Assembly (NCBI GenBank): GCA_963727755.1
Contig: CAVSHN010000020.1
Span: 1 to 64,000 of the forward strand
Source: DASYAN01 sp963727755
Lineage (GTDB): Bacteria > Chloroflexota > Ktedonobacteria > Ktedonobacterales > Ktedonobacteraceae
Reading direction: 5' to 3'
DNA: 64,000 nt
Positions 11,001 to 19,309 of this stretch are shown one piece after another (the first letter of the stretch is position 1; every line of letters begins with the position of its first letter). The notes beneath the pieces are model-generated. The model was given only the letters and a program-made list of their open reading frames with translations. It did no database searches and had not been told where the DNA came from. The position numbers and the translations under genes were made by a program.

Positions 11001-11736
11001 ACCCAAGGAGGCAGCCATCCTCAGCGAGATTGCTGGTACCGTGGAGATTACGCAGCAGCAGCAGGCGGAGTACACCGTATGTGTAGTTGCTCCGTTGGGT
11101 GGTGCGATTCCTTGCTCGCAGCAGGCAGTGGATGCCAATGCACCCAGACCAGTCGCTGGTACCAGTAGTTTCGGTTCCCATGCACAGGAGAAGCGCTCTT
11201 ATACTATTGCGATTACACGTAAGCTGGCAGTCAAAGATGGCCAGCAGATCACCGCTGGTACACCTCTGACGACTGGTTCGCTTGACCCAGCGCAAGTATT
11301 GCACATCCTTGGGAAAAAGGCTGTCCAGCAGTATCTTGTCAGCGAGGTGAGCAAGGTATATCGCACGGCAGGCGTATATATCCATGACAAGCATTTTGAG
11401 GTCATTGTTCATGAGATGCTGCGCCACGTGATGGTAGAGGAAGCGGGTGATAGCAGGCTACTACCGGGCGATATTCTCGACCGTTTTAGATATGCGAACA
11501 TCAATGCGCAGATCCTGGCAGCAGGTGGTGCGCCTGCGGTAGCTCGTACTCTGTTGTTGGGCTTGACGCGGACAGCTCTGGCGTCTGATAGCTGGCTGAC
11601 AGCGGCCTCCTGCCAAGAAACAACGCGAGTCTTGGCCGAAGCTGCGTTGGAGGGTAAAACGGACTTGCTGACGTCGCCCAAAAGCAATGTCATGATTGGT
11701 CGCCTCATCCCTGTTGGAACTGGCTTCAGATTGTAA
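8076..11736 (+). pseudogene. rpoC: Orphan RNA polymerase beta' subunit, one frameshift
   Basis: Start at ATG 8076 with GAAAGGA upstream. The beta' landmarks are in order: first zinc site with Cys at residues 60, 62, 75 and 78; the LGKRVDYSGRSVI region; catalytic NADFDGD at 9547-9567; second zinc site (GCQAASGVCRAC) near 10.8 kb; and the IIAAQSIGEPSTQLTMRTF segment near 10.87 kb. An extra A at about 9304 (gaaActcttc) breaks the conserved KKIALELFKPFV stretch, so the product is split after about 410 residues. Restored length is about 1,219 residues, normal for a compact beta'. There is no rpoB or ribosomal gene alongside, as housekeeping rpoC would have, so this is probably an extra copy. It is divergent in places (GEVTKPETLNYRTLKP is kept, while RPMVQLDGGRF becomes RPLMQLEGARL). 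Either a dead paralogue or an alternative subunit with a sequence error. Confidence 0.85.
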
Positions 11737-11781
11737 ATCACAGGATTCTGGGTTACAGCCTTGCAGCTCCATCTGCCAACG

Positions 11782-12024
11782 CTATTGGACAGGTGCAGGT
11801 TGCAAGGCCTGCTGTACAGCTTCAGGCATCGTGGCAATGACTCTGAGGTAAGCAGAGCCAGTGTGATCCGGCTCGCAGCGTCCTTGTTCCCAGTCCCGTA
11901 ACGTGTCCAGTGGGATACCGTAACGTGACGAGAACTCTTCCTGAGTCAACTCCAAAGCGCGATGCAGGACTTTCACACGCGACCAGCTACAAGAGTCGGT
12001 TAATTTTACATTAAAACACACCAA
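11782..12024 (-). CDS. Small Xre-type helix-turn-helix protein (antitoxin-like)
   Basis: About 80 residues. The core LELTQEEFSSRYGIPLDTLRDWEQGR is a clear Xre/HigA-like helix-turn-helix, followed by YLRVIATMPEAVQQAL, a tail typical of the antitoxin-like regulators that accompany RelE/BrnT-type toxins. No toxin gene is seen next to it. The start appears to be TTG near 12024, with a weak ribosome binding site. It converges on the rpoC-like gene with a 45-base gap. Confidence 0.7.
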   Translation of the reverse strand: MVCFNVKLTDSCSWSRVKVLHRALELTQEEFSSRYGIPLDTLRDWEQGRCEPDHTGSAYLRVIATMPEAVQQALQPAPVQ

Positions 12025-12558
12025 ATGTGGTTAAGAAATCGTAACCCTTTTGATCTTGACTTTTTTTGCTATGGAAGGTATCCTCTGCATACAGAGAGGG
12101 CATTTCGTAACCCCTAAAATGCTATTCAGTAAATAGGAAAGCGTGCTCAAATAAGGTCAGTAAAGACTAGCAAAAAGCCGCTTTTTGATGAGCTTGAAAG
12201 CGATGCTCTTTGCCGATTTCAACTCAGAAAGGCTCACCTTGTTTGAGTTAGGAAATACCCTCTACGGGTGCTATGTGGAGTTGAGACATTAGGATTCATA
12301 ACTAAAGCTAAGAGTGTGTAGTTCTATAAGCTGTTTTTTTCCTTTCCTCACTCTCACTCTCACGTGACCTTCATATCAGGGTGACACCACCCAGAATGAA
12401 AACCGTCGTTTTCAGAAGAGATCGGATAGAGCCCCAGATAGATTTTTAATGGGAAGTCATATCCAAATATGCCAAGAAAGGAAGACCTGCTTCCACCCGT
12501 TTGTTGGCGGCATATCCTTATGTGCCAATGCAGGGGGATATCCGCAGGTCATAGTTTG
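12025..12558. other. Leader region of the polysaccharide locus
   Basis: No gene. It holds the promoter at 12056-12084, then a long leader of about 470 bases before the first aminotransferase. Within it, 12170-12240 has short GC-rich complementary stretches (AAAAGCCGCTTTTT and similar) that could fold, but I could not match it to a known riboswitch class. Confidence 0.45.
12056..12084 (+). promoter_or_regulatory. Sigma-70-type promoter at the head of the polysaccharide locus
   Basis: TTGACT, 17-base spacer, TATCCT, oriented towards the wbpE-type gene. Five of six -35 bases match the consensus. It also lies close to the start of the divergent Xre-type gene, which may make that regulator its neighbour in control. 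Confidence 0.55.
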
Positions 12559-13674
12559 ATGATTTCTATTGCAAGCCCACTTCTAGATACAGAGGAGAGA
12601 GATGCGATATTGCAGGTTCTCCTCTCAGGACAGTTAGCGCAAGGCGCACAAGTAGCTGCTTTTGAGCAGAGTTTTGCGCGAATTTGTGATGTAGAAGAAG
12701 CAGTTGCGGTCTCGTCTGGAACAGCAGCTCTTCATCTTGCATTACTTGCTCATGGTATTGGCCCCGGTGATGAAGTAATTACGACTGCGTTTAGCTTCGC
12801 AGCAACTGCGAATGTGATTTTGTTAGTTGGTGCTACGCCTGTATTTGTTGATATTGAACCTGATACCTATAACATAGATCCTCTATTAGTGGAAAGAGCC
12901 ATCACAGCTCGTACAAAAGCGATTATCCCTGTCCATCTCTATGGTCATCCCTGCGATATGAAGCGTCTGTGTGAGCTTGCTGCTACGCATAATCTGGCTA
13001 TGATTGAAGATGCTTGTCAGGCTCATATGGCTAGTATAGATGGGAAGCCTGTTGGTAGCTTTGGTACAGGTTGCTTTTCATTCTATGCGACGAAAAATAT
13101 AACAACAGGCGAGGGTGGTATAGTCACTACGAATGATCCTGCCATTGCTGAGCGTGTACGCTTGCTCCGTAGTCATGGGCAACGAGAGCGTTATAAACAT
13201 CATAGCTTGGGATACAACTTACGTATGACAGAGTTGCAAGGTGCATTAGGTGTTGTTCAAGTCGAAAAATTGAAAAAGTTTACAGAGCAGCGCATTGCTA
13301 ATGCAGCGTTTTTGACGGAAAAACTCCAAGGGTTTGTGAAAACGCCAGTTACTCGTCCGGGATGCAGTCATGTCTTTCATCAGTATACGATCTGTATTCC
13401 TGATAATCATGATCGTAATGAATGGGTAAATCAACTGCGAGAGCGGGGAGTTGGAACTGCTATTCACTATCCTATGCCTATTCATGAACAGCCATTTTAT
13501 CAGCAAAATACTGATAAATATAGATTTGCCAGTGGGAGTGAAACATCTAGCGAGGCATCACTTCCGGTGACTGAAGAAGCAGCTCGCCGAGTGCTATCGT
13601 TACCAGTCCATCCAGCATTGAGCAAAGAAGATCTCACTATTGTCGCAAGAGAGGTTTTGAAGCTATGCAACTAA
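12559..13674 (+). CDS. wbpE: DegT/DnrJ/EryC1 sugar aminotransferase (WbpE-like)
   Basis: About 371 residues from ATG 12559 (GCAGGT upstream); an in-frame start at 12469 would add 30 residues without family character. PLP-dependent fold type I enzyme. Visible landmarks: SGTAALHLALLA near residue 50, EDACQAH for the cofactor region, and FYATKNITTGEGG, in which the Lys forms the Schiff base. Inferred reaction: transfer of an amino group to the 3-keto sugar UDP-3-keto-GlcNAcA made by WbpA/WbpB. The WbpE assignment rests on the wbpB stub fused to its 3' end and on WbpA, WbpD and the WecB-type epimerase in the locus. The stop codon overlaps the start of the wbpB stub, as in a tight operon. Confidence 0.8.
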   Translation: MISIASPLLDTEERDAILQVLLSGQLAQGAQVAAFEQSFARICDVEEAVAVSSGTAALHLALLAHGIGPGDEVITTAFSFAATANVILLVGATPVFVDIEPDTYNIDPLLVERAITARTKAIIPVHLYGHPCDMKRLCELAATHNLAMIEDACQAHMASIDGKPVGSFGTGCFSFYATKNITTGEGGIVTTNDPAIAERVRLLRSHGQRERYKHHSLGYNLRMTELQGALGVVQVEKLKKFTEQRIANAAFLTEKLQGFVKTPVTRPGCSHVFHQYTICIPDNHDRNEWVNQLRERGVGTAIHYPMPIHEQPFYQQNTDKYRFASGSETSSEASLPVTEEAARRVLSLPVHPALSKEDLTIVAREVLKLCN

Positions 13675-13750
13675 AAGTCGGCGTTGTTGGCGCAGGCTCG
13701 GATGGGAATAAATCATCTTCGTGTGCTCAGAGATTTCGATAGGGAAAGTG
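13572..13750 (+). repeat. wbpE-wbpB junction segment, plus-strand copy
   Basis: About 175 bp that aligns with the minus strand of 42572-42750. Shared blocks include CATCCAGCATTGAGC against CATTCAGCGTTAACC, AAGAAGATCTC in both, and GAAGCTATGCAAC against GAAGATTATGCAAC. Here the wbpE part is intact and the wbpB part is a stub. Confidence 0.75.
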
Positions 13751-13752
13751 AT
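13664..13752 (+). pseudogene. N-terminal stub of a Gfo/Idh/MocA oxidoreductase (WbpB-like)
   Basis: Starting at the ATG overlapping the wbpE stop, the sequence reads KVGVVGAGS, and after a one-base shift MGINHLRVLRDFDRES. This matches the start of the complete WbpB-like protein at 42648 (KVGVVGAGSMGINHLRVLRSF). After about 29 codons it runs into the start of the UDP-sugar dehydrogenase. The NAD-binding glycine motif is present but no catalytic domain remains. Confidence 0.85.
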
Positions 13753-15118
13753 ATGCGGAAGAATTCGCCAGAGCAGTTAACAATTGCTGTAGTTGGCTTA
13801 GGCAAGATCGGTCTGCCACTGGCCGTCCAGTATGCTCAGCATGGTCATCGTGTGATTGGTTGTGATATCAATGCTCAAGTAGTTGAGTGTATCAATGCAG
13901 GAAAATCGCACGTTGGAGAAGAGCCAGAACTTGCGGTTGAAGTCCCACGTCTAGTACGTGAAGGTTTGCTCTCTGCCACATTGGATACAACTAATGCAGT
14001 AATCGAAGCTAATGTTGTAGTAGTTATTGTTCCTGTATTTATTGATAATAATAATCATAATGTAGATTTTACATCAATTGATGCTGCCACTCAGGCTATT
14101 GGAGCAGGGCTCAAATCTGGCACACTTGTAAGTTATGAGACTACGTTGCCAGTGGGTACGACTTCAGGACGTTTTCGTCAGTTGCTTGAAGTGGCATCAG
14201 GTCTCAAGGCAGGTGATGATTTCTATCTGGTATATAGTCCTGAGCGTGTTTCATCGGGATCGATCTTCCGTGATCTACGTACCTACCCCAAGGTAGTGGG
14301 AGGCATTGATGAGCAGAGTACATTGGCAGGCGTTCAGTTCTATCAATCAGTGCTAGATGCTCAAATCATTACCATGGCTTCGGCGGATGATGCTGAGTTT
14401 GTCAAGCTAATAGAGACCACCTATCGTGATGTCAACATTGCTCTCGCCAATGAATTTGCCCAATTTGCAGATGCTCGTGGGCTCAATGTTGCAGCAGCCA
14501 TTGCAGCAGCCAATACCCAGCCTTATTCTCATATTCATAGTCCAGGGGTTGGTGTTGGTGGACATTGTATCCCTGTCTATCCCTACTTCCTTCTCGCAGG
14601 TTTAGAGGATAGGCGAATGCAAGCTTATGAATCTGCTTGTAAATCTAAAGAGCCAATGCTCACGTTACCTCGCTATGCGCGTCAAATCAACGATGCAATG
14701 GCGGAGTATGCTGTGCAGCGGCTCCAGACTGCTATCGGATCGTTAGCTAATCAACCTGTACTCATGCTTGGAGTAGCTTATCGTGGCGATGTGCGTGAAG
14801 TTGCATTCACAAGTGCCAGACTCCTTCAGAAAGCTCTTTTAGAGTGTGGTGCGACGGTCTATGTAGATGACCCGCTATTTAGTGAAGACGAATTACGTGC
14901 TATGGGCTATACTCCCCTCACAGCTGAGATGGAAGGCAATATTCGCGCTATCGTTGTGCAGGCGGATCATCAAGCATATCGGTCATTGGATTTCAACCGC
15001 TTTAGTAACTGTCAGATAGTGCTCGAATGGACGCCGAGCACTTCATGGCGAACAGATCGAAGCACTCGGTACGCGCTATATCGCTATTGGGGACGGCAAT
15101 TCTTCTGCAATATTCTAG
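13753..15118 (+). CDS. wbpA: UDP-GlcNAc 6-dehydrogenase (WbpA/WecC type), C-terminal frameshift
   Basis: Starts at ATG 13753 (MRKNSPEQLTIAVVGLGKIG). Oxidises UDP-N-acetylglucosamine to the 6-uronic acid with two NAD+. Seen: Rossmann GLGKIGLPLA, SPERVSSGSIFRDL, and GVGVGGHCIPVYPYF, where Cys is the catalytic thiol. The third, C-terminal NAD/UDP-binding domain is present. An extra A near 15026 shifts the frame; the restored frame reads DGRRALHG...GTRYIAIGDGN and stops at TAG 15116-15118, a normal length of about 455 residues. Unrepaired, the frame runs on to 15246 with an unrelated tail. Provides the precursor for the acidic sugar of the polymer. Confidence 0.85.
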
Positions 15119-15156
15119 AGAAGAGCTGCCTTTTTCGCACTGCCAAGTATCTCATT

Positions 15157-15197
15157 CTGGTTGGTAGGCCTTTCCACTTCCACTGCCTACCAACCAG
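15157..15197 (+). terminator. Perfect 13-bp hairpin after wbpA
   Basis: CTGGTTGGTAGGC and GCCTACCAACCAG form a perfect 13-bp stem around a 15-base loop, about 40 bases after the wbpA stop. The following CATAATTTATCC is only weakly T-rich, so termination strength is uncertain. Confidence 0.6.
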
Positions 15198-15407
15198 CAT
15201 AATTTATCCAAATTCCGCCATCAGAATGGCACTTAGGCTTTGCTGATATGATAGACTAGGATCTGTGCTAGATCGATCGCTCAGATGTATTGGAATCACA
15301 AGCTAACCTCCTCGACCAGTGAGCTAGCTTCGCTCGAAAGTCACTCTACCCTCTCTTGGCAAGTCAGGAAATGCCCTCTTCCAAAAAGAGATAAAGATAG
15401 GTGCTCA

Positions 15408-15864
15408 ATGCTATACCAAGCATTCAAGATATTTGTGGTTATTTGCTTTAATCTTCTCAATATGCTCCTTGGTGGGAACTTACCTCCTTTTGTATGTGTT
15501 TGCATGATTGTAGAAGAGGAACAGCGTTTTCTGGTCATTGAACAACTAGATGGGAAAGTCAGCTTTCCAGCAGGCTTTGTCCGCTGGAAAGAATCACCCG
15601 AGCAAGCGGCCATCCGTGAAGGCGAAGAGGAGACAGGTCTACAGCTTCGTCTTCTCTCTAAACTTCGGTCATTACCTAGAGACCAGCAAGCATATGGCTA
15701 GTATGAGTGCCATATGCATTACTTATCGAGCCCAAGTGATTGATGGAAAGTTGCGCAAGAGTATCGAAGGTCGCCCTTACTGGATTTCTAAAGAGGACCT
15801 TCTAGAGAAGCTTTCAGACACTTATCGAACGATGTTCCAAGACTACCTACAGTCTTGCAAATAG
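15408..15864 (+). CDS. NUDIX hydrolase with N-terminal membrane segment, one frameshift
   Basis: Starts at ATG 15408 (AGGTG upstream). Residues 4-22 are hydrophobic (FKIFVVICFNLLNMLL), a probable membrane anchor. The NUDIX box is clear: G-x5-E-x7-R-E-x-E-E-E-T-G in GFVRWKESPEQAAIREGEEE and following. A one-base insertion near 15655 moves the frame; the rest continues to 15864 (ISKEDLLEKL, a usual NUDIX C-terminal feature). Members hydrolyse nucleoside diphosphate-linked compounds; with sugar-nucleotide genes around, a housekeeping or nucleotide-sugar substrate is possible. It converges with the WbpD gene. Confidence 0.7.
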
Positions 15865-15878
15865 CAAACCGCTACTAA

Positions 15879-16493
15879 TTATTCGTTGTTGAGTTGGACA
15901 ATTTTAAGTATAGAGCATTCTTGATTGCATGTTTCGCACCAACCCTTCAGTCTATCCTCATATTCATGTATATTTGAAAGGCGGCGAGCACAGCGACAGA
16001 CATATCCATGATGACGAGCTGGATTACCAAATACGAGTGCATGCGGAGGAACATCTCTTGTTACTGTAGATCCCGCTCCAATCAGTGCGAACTCTCCAAT
16101 CGTGACACCGCATACAATCACTGAGCCAGCACCAATTGATGCTCCATACTTCACTAGCGTGGATGAAACTGTCCAATCATCAGCCCCTTTAAGTTTTCCA
16201 TCGGGAGTAATTGCTCGCGGGCACATATCATTGGTAAAACAGACATGCGGGCCAATAAAGACGCCATCTTCCACTGTCACCCCTTCAAAAAGAGAGACGT
16301 GGTTCTGGATTTTGACGAATGAGCCGATATGGACATGCACATCGATATAAACGCCCTTGCCAATATTACAAAAGTTGCCAATCACCGCATGTTCTCGCAC
16401 CTGTGCTTGGTTCCAAATGCGCGTACCAGCACCTATTTGCAAGGCCGATGAAACTTCTGCTGTTGGATGAATGTAAAAAGGTTTATCTGACAT
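15879..16493 (-). CDS. wbpD: Hexapeptide-repeat sugar N-acetyltransferase (WbpD-like)
   Basis: 204 residues from ATG 16493 with GGAGG 7 bases upstream. Left-handed beta-helix repeats run from about residue 8 to 150 (IGAGTRIWNQAQVREHAVIG, GASIGAGSVIVCGVTIGEFA). FTNDMCPRA and the late CNQE tail follow WbpD/WlbB proteins, which acetylate the 3-amino group of UDP-GlcNAc3NA using acetyl-CoA. All companion enzymes of that pathway are in the locus. The CRCARRL and CETCNQE cysteine pairs near the C-terminus may bind zinc. Confidence 0.85.
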   Translation of the reverse strand: MSDKPFYIHPTAEVSSALQIGAGTRIWNQAQVREHAVIGNFCNIGKGVYIDVHVHIGSFVKIQNHVSLFEGVTVEDGVFIGPHVCFTNDMCPRAITPDGKLKGADDWTVSSTLVKYGASIGAGSVIVCGVTIGEFALIGAGSTVTRDVPPHALVFGNPARHHGYVCRCARRLSNIHEYEDRLKGWCETCNQECSILKIVQLNNE

Positions 16494-16513
16494 AATTTAC
16501 CTCCGTAACGTTT

Positions 16514-17659
16514 TTATTGTGCTGTACAAGTGCTAACAACGTAGCTGATGGGAGTCTCTCTTCTCGGGACATCCAGATCGCCACATCCAAGCCTATTGCC
16601 TGTTACCGTAGGAGTTCTCAGTACACTCCGGTGCCAATACGCTCTACATGCTGCAATGCCTTCTTTGATACCCAATTTTATCTGGAGGCTATTCATCGGG
16701 GTTTGTGTCGTAGGACCAAACCCGGAGTTATCCCAGGCATAGAAGGTCAAACCAGTTGCGCCATGTTGGCAAAAACTTTTGCTTTGCATAGCAATATCTC
16801 TGGCAGTTGGTGTCACCCAATAGCTATTTGTATGGGCTCTTGGTCCTCCAAATGCCTGTCCTATACCAATAAGCGGCTCTTTTGCAATAGTCCAGCCTCT
16901 TTTCTGCAAGCTCGCGAACATAGCTGGGAGTACTCCTTCCATCGACCAGTTATAGGCATCTGGCGAGGCGGCTGGGGTAGTATTCGGCAAAGACGATGTG
17001 TAGATATAAAGACCTACCTTATCGCACCCCTGAGGCGAGAAATTATCAGCAATCCAATCTTGCCAACCATATCCCTGATGTAACCCGATGGTTCCTCCAA
17101 ACCCGCAAATAGCTGGCCGATCTGGAGTATATTGCTGAATAAGCTGGTGAATCTTGATGAGAATTGGCCTTGCACTCCCTGCATCCCACTGCACCCAATC
17201 ATCAAGTACCCAATAGCCGATAATCAGGTGGTTGTCCTTGACCTGTTTTAAATGGGCTGCAATTATTGCCAGGAGTGCATTTGCATCGATCAGCGATGGA
17301 TAAGGATCACTATCGCAGTATTGTCCTAGTCCTAGCAGAGAAGGCCTCAATTCTTTGGTACGGTGGCACTCATAATAATATAAATAACTGGAAATGTAGC
17401 CGTCTATGACTTTCATATGTAGCGCTTGAAGCTTCTGCCCCAATTTGCTCTTCTCGGAAGGTGGTTGTCCATACTCAAAGGCTACTTGAGCACCATCAGC
17501 TGCTGCATTCGTTGCTTTTTCAGGAGTGTTGATGCTAAAACCACCGATAATAAAATCTTTATGAGATGGTTGATAAATGTTATTTAGTGCAATTTGAGTT
17601 ATCATTGCACTAATAATAACAGTTATAACAAAAGCAAAATAATATGTTGCCTTTTTCAA
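16514..17659 (-). CDS. Membrane-anchored glycosidase-like TIM-barrel protein
   Basis: 381 residues from a TTG at 17659 with GGAGG 6 bases upstream. Residues 5-27 form one hydrophobic helix (YYFAFVITVIISAMITQIAL), an uncleaved anchor or signal, placing the rest outside the membrane. The body has barrel-like segments: IIGYWVLDDWVQW with acidic residues, YTPDRPAICGFGG, DKVGLYIYTSS, and GLTFYAWDNSGFGP near the C-terminus. I recognise the general look of glycoside hydrolase barrels but not the family. Encoded inside the polysaccharide cluster, so trimming or release of the polymer is a reasonable guess; the catalytic pair is not proven. Confidence 0.6.
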   Translation of the reverse strand: MKKATYYFAFVITVIISAMITQIALNNIYQPSHKDFIIGGFSINTPEKATNAAADGAQVAFEYGQPPSEKSKLGQKLQALHMKVIDGYISSYLYYYECHRTKELRPSLLGLGQYCDSDPYPSLIDANALLAIIAAHLKQVKDNHLIIGYWVLDDWVQWDAGSARPILIKIHQLIQQYTPDRPAICGFGGTIGLHQGYGWQDWIADNFSPQGCDKVGLYIYTSSLPNTTPAASPDAYNWSMEGVLPAMFASLQKRGWTIAKEPLIGIGQAFGGPRAHTNSYWVTPTARDIAMQSKSFCQHGATGLTFYAWDNSGFGPTTQTPMNSLQIKLGIKEGIAACRAYWHRSVLRTPTVTGNRLGCGDLDVPRRETPISYVVSTCTAQ

Positions 17660-17967
17660 ATGTTGCCTCCAATTAAGAAGTTTACAAATGTGCTACTGAA
17701 ATACACACTAGGAGTGAGCATGGAAGCCGTCATGCGTCCTATCAGCGGTAATAGGAGTACTGCTATAGTAAGTGGTGGAGACGCTCTCATTCGTGTTCAA
17801 ATTCGCACGCTGTTTAAGCACATCTACTGGATAATGTAGCTTTGTCCTTTTACTAATGAGTAGCAAATTTTGCTCGTATCCACCTCAAATACAAAATAAG
17901 CAGGGCAAGTACACTACCATCAAACACTTCCTCAGCCGTACTTTGCCTTCACTTGTAGCTTCCCTCA
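17660..17967. other. Gap without a supported gene
   Basis: Read leftwards, one frame (about 17728-17840) is open for about 37 codons and reads like real protein (LHYPVDVLKQRANLNT), perhaps the tail of a lost gene, but it has no start or recognisable motif. Nothing else was found. Confidence 0.4.
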
Positions 17968-18948
17968 CTATCTGGTTGGTAAGGCATTGTTCTCATAATC
18001 GGATCTTCTTTCTGCCATTTCCTGCGAAGACACTTGACCAAGTAAACTAGCCAGTACTCCATGGGCCTTCTTGAGACGTCGATCCCCTGGCTTAAACCGA
18101 AGCATTGTACTCATTCCCCAAAGCGTCAACCGATTAATGAGTGGACGTAAGAGAGGATGAGGTACAAAAACGCGATGTACAGGGTGAGCTTCGAAGCCCA
18201 GCTTTAACTTAAATCTATGCAATCCTGCGGCATTACTTTCATTTTGGATTGAACTCAAACCATAACTAACTACACGGTATTTTCGTTCGGCTAAGTAGTG
18301 AGAAAGTATGCTATAAATCAGAGCATCATTTGGTCTATGCTGTAACAAGGCATCCGCCGAAAAGCATCCGAACTCAGCCCAGTCATCCACTTCCGTAATA
18401 TCTGCAAATGCTGCCAACTGGTTATCCTTCCAAGCTCCCAGGTAAACGACCTCTGGTAGTCTTGCAAGACTTGTGAACCAGCGGTGAAACTCTTCAGATG
18501 TCCCATCATTTAGGCCATTTCTCTGGCGTGTATCACTGAAAGCCGAGAAACCATGAGCAAGCAATTGTTCTGATGTGAGAGGCGCAATTACCAATTCTCT
18601 AAGCCCTCGCTGTATATTTCGACGTGCGTTTGAAGGAAGCTTATTCAGTGAGTACGATTGATCCGTACACAAATAGAGCCAAGCATTAGCTGGATGGCAC
18701 TCATCCGGTTCCAAGAGGTAACTAGCAATTGCTGCTCGACCTCTCCAGAGAACCTGTCGAACTTCATGAGAAGGAGGAAGTGTTAATTGGAACTTTGGAA
18801 AGCGTACCATAGCACCCGACTCATGTCTAATCCAGTAGGTCCCCGCTCCACCTGGAAGGGTCAAAACTCCATTTCTCATGAGAGATGTGGCATACTCTCT
18901 CATTGATGCCGATTGTGATTTGTGTTCAATAGTGTAATCAACCATCAT
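17968..18948 (-). CDS. GNAT/FemAB-like acyltransferase
   Basis: 326 residues from ATG 18948 (AAGGAG about 11 bases upstream). The order SLNKLPSNARRNIQRGLREL, then FHRWFTSLARLPEVVYLGAWKDNQLAAFADI, then a YSILSHYLAERKYRVVSYGLSSI segment and KLKLGFEAHPVHRVFV matches GNAT proteins related to FemAB/BioF2-type domains, which transfer acyl or aminoacyl groups. In a polysaccharide cluster with an amino-sugar pathway, it may acylate the amino sugar made by the dehydratase-aminotransferase pair at 35742 and 37145. Substrate is inferred only from context. Confidence 0.7.
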   Translation of the reverse strand: MMVDYTIEHKSQSASMREYATSLMRNGVLTLPGGAGTYWIRHESGAMVRFPKFQLTLPPSHEVRQVLWRGRAAIASYLLEPDECHPANAWLYLCTDQSYSLNKLPSNARRNIQRGLRELVIAPLTSEQLLAHGFSAFSDTRQRNGLNDGTSEEFHRWFTSLARLPEVVYLGAWKDNQLAAFADITEVDDWAEFGCFSADALLQHRPNDALIYSILSHYLAERKYRVVSYGLSSIQNESNAAGLHRFKLKLGFEAHPVHRVFVPHPLLRPLINRLTLWGMSTMLRFKPGDRRLKKAHGVLASLLGQVSSQEMAERRSDYENNALPTR

Positions 18949-19309
18949 ACCACCATTATCTCCTTAAAACTTGTGTCGACTGTAGTCAATCATCTGTAAT
19001 ATTCTATTGACTAATGATGAAAGTACTTCGTCAGGATTCATTTGATAGGTGAGAGTAGACCCGAATATCCCCATTAAGTATGGGGCAAACATCTAATATC
19101 AAGTCCTTGAAGAGTACTGTACATTTGATCTGCCAGAGCCGCTCTCTGAATGTACACTGATTAGCCGGATTTGATATAACATATACCTGTCAAATCATAA
19201 GGTTGGTACTAGCACCATCAGCTAAAGAACCAGCTGTTTGTCCACCACCTCACCTGTACACTTTTCCATATTCTGCTCTGCACAAAACACGAGCACTTTC
19301 GATAATATT
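18949..19309. other. Gap without a supported gene
   Basis: About 360 bases between the GNAT gene and the first of three related glycosyltransferases. No coding frame, hairpin with T-run, or promoter with good spacing was seen. Confidence 0.4.

Noticed and set aside
12170..12240. Possible riboswitch in the leader of the polysaccharide locus
   Set aside because: Some short complementary stretches exist but no conserved core of a known class could be recognised.
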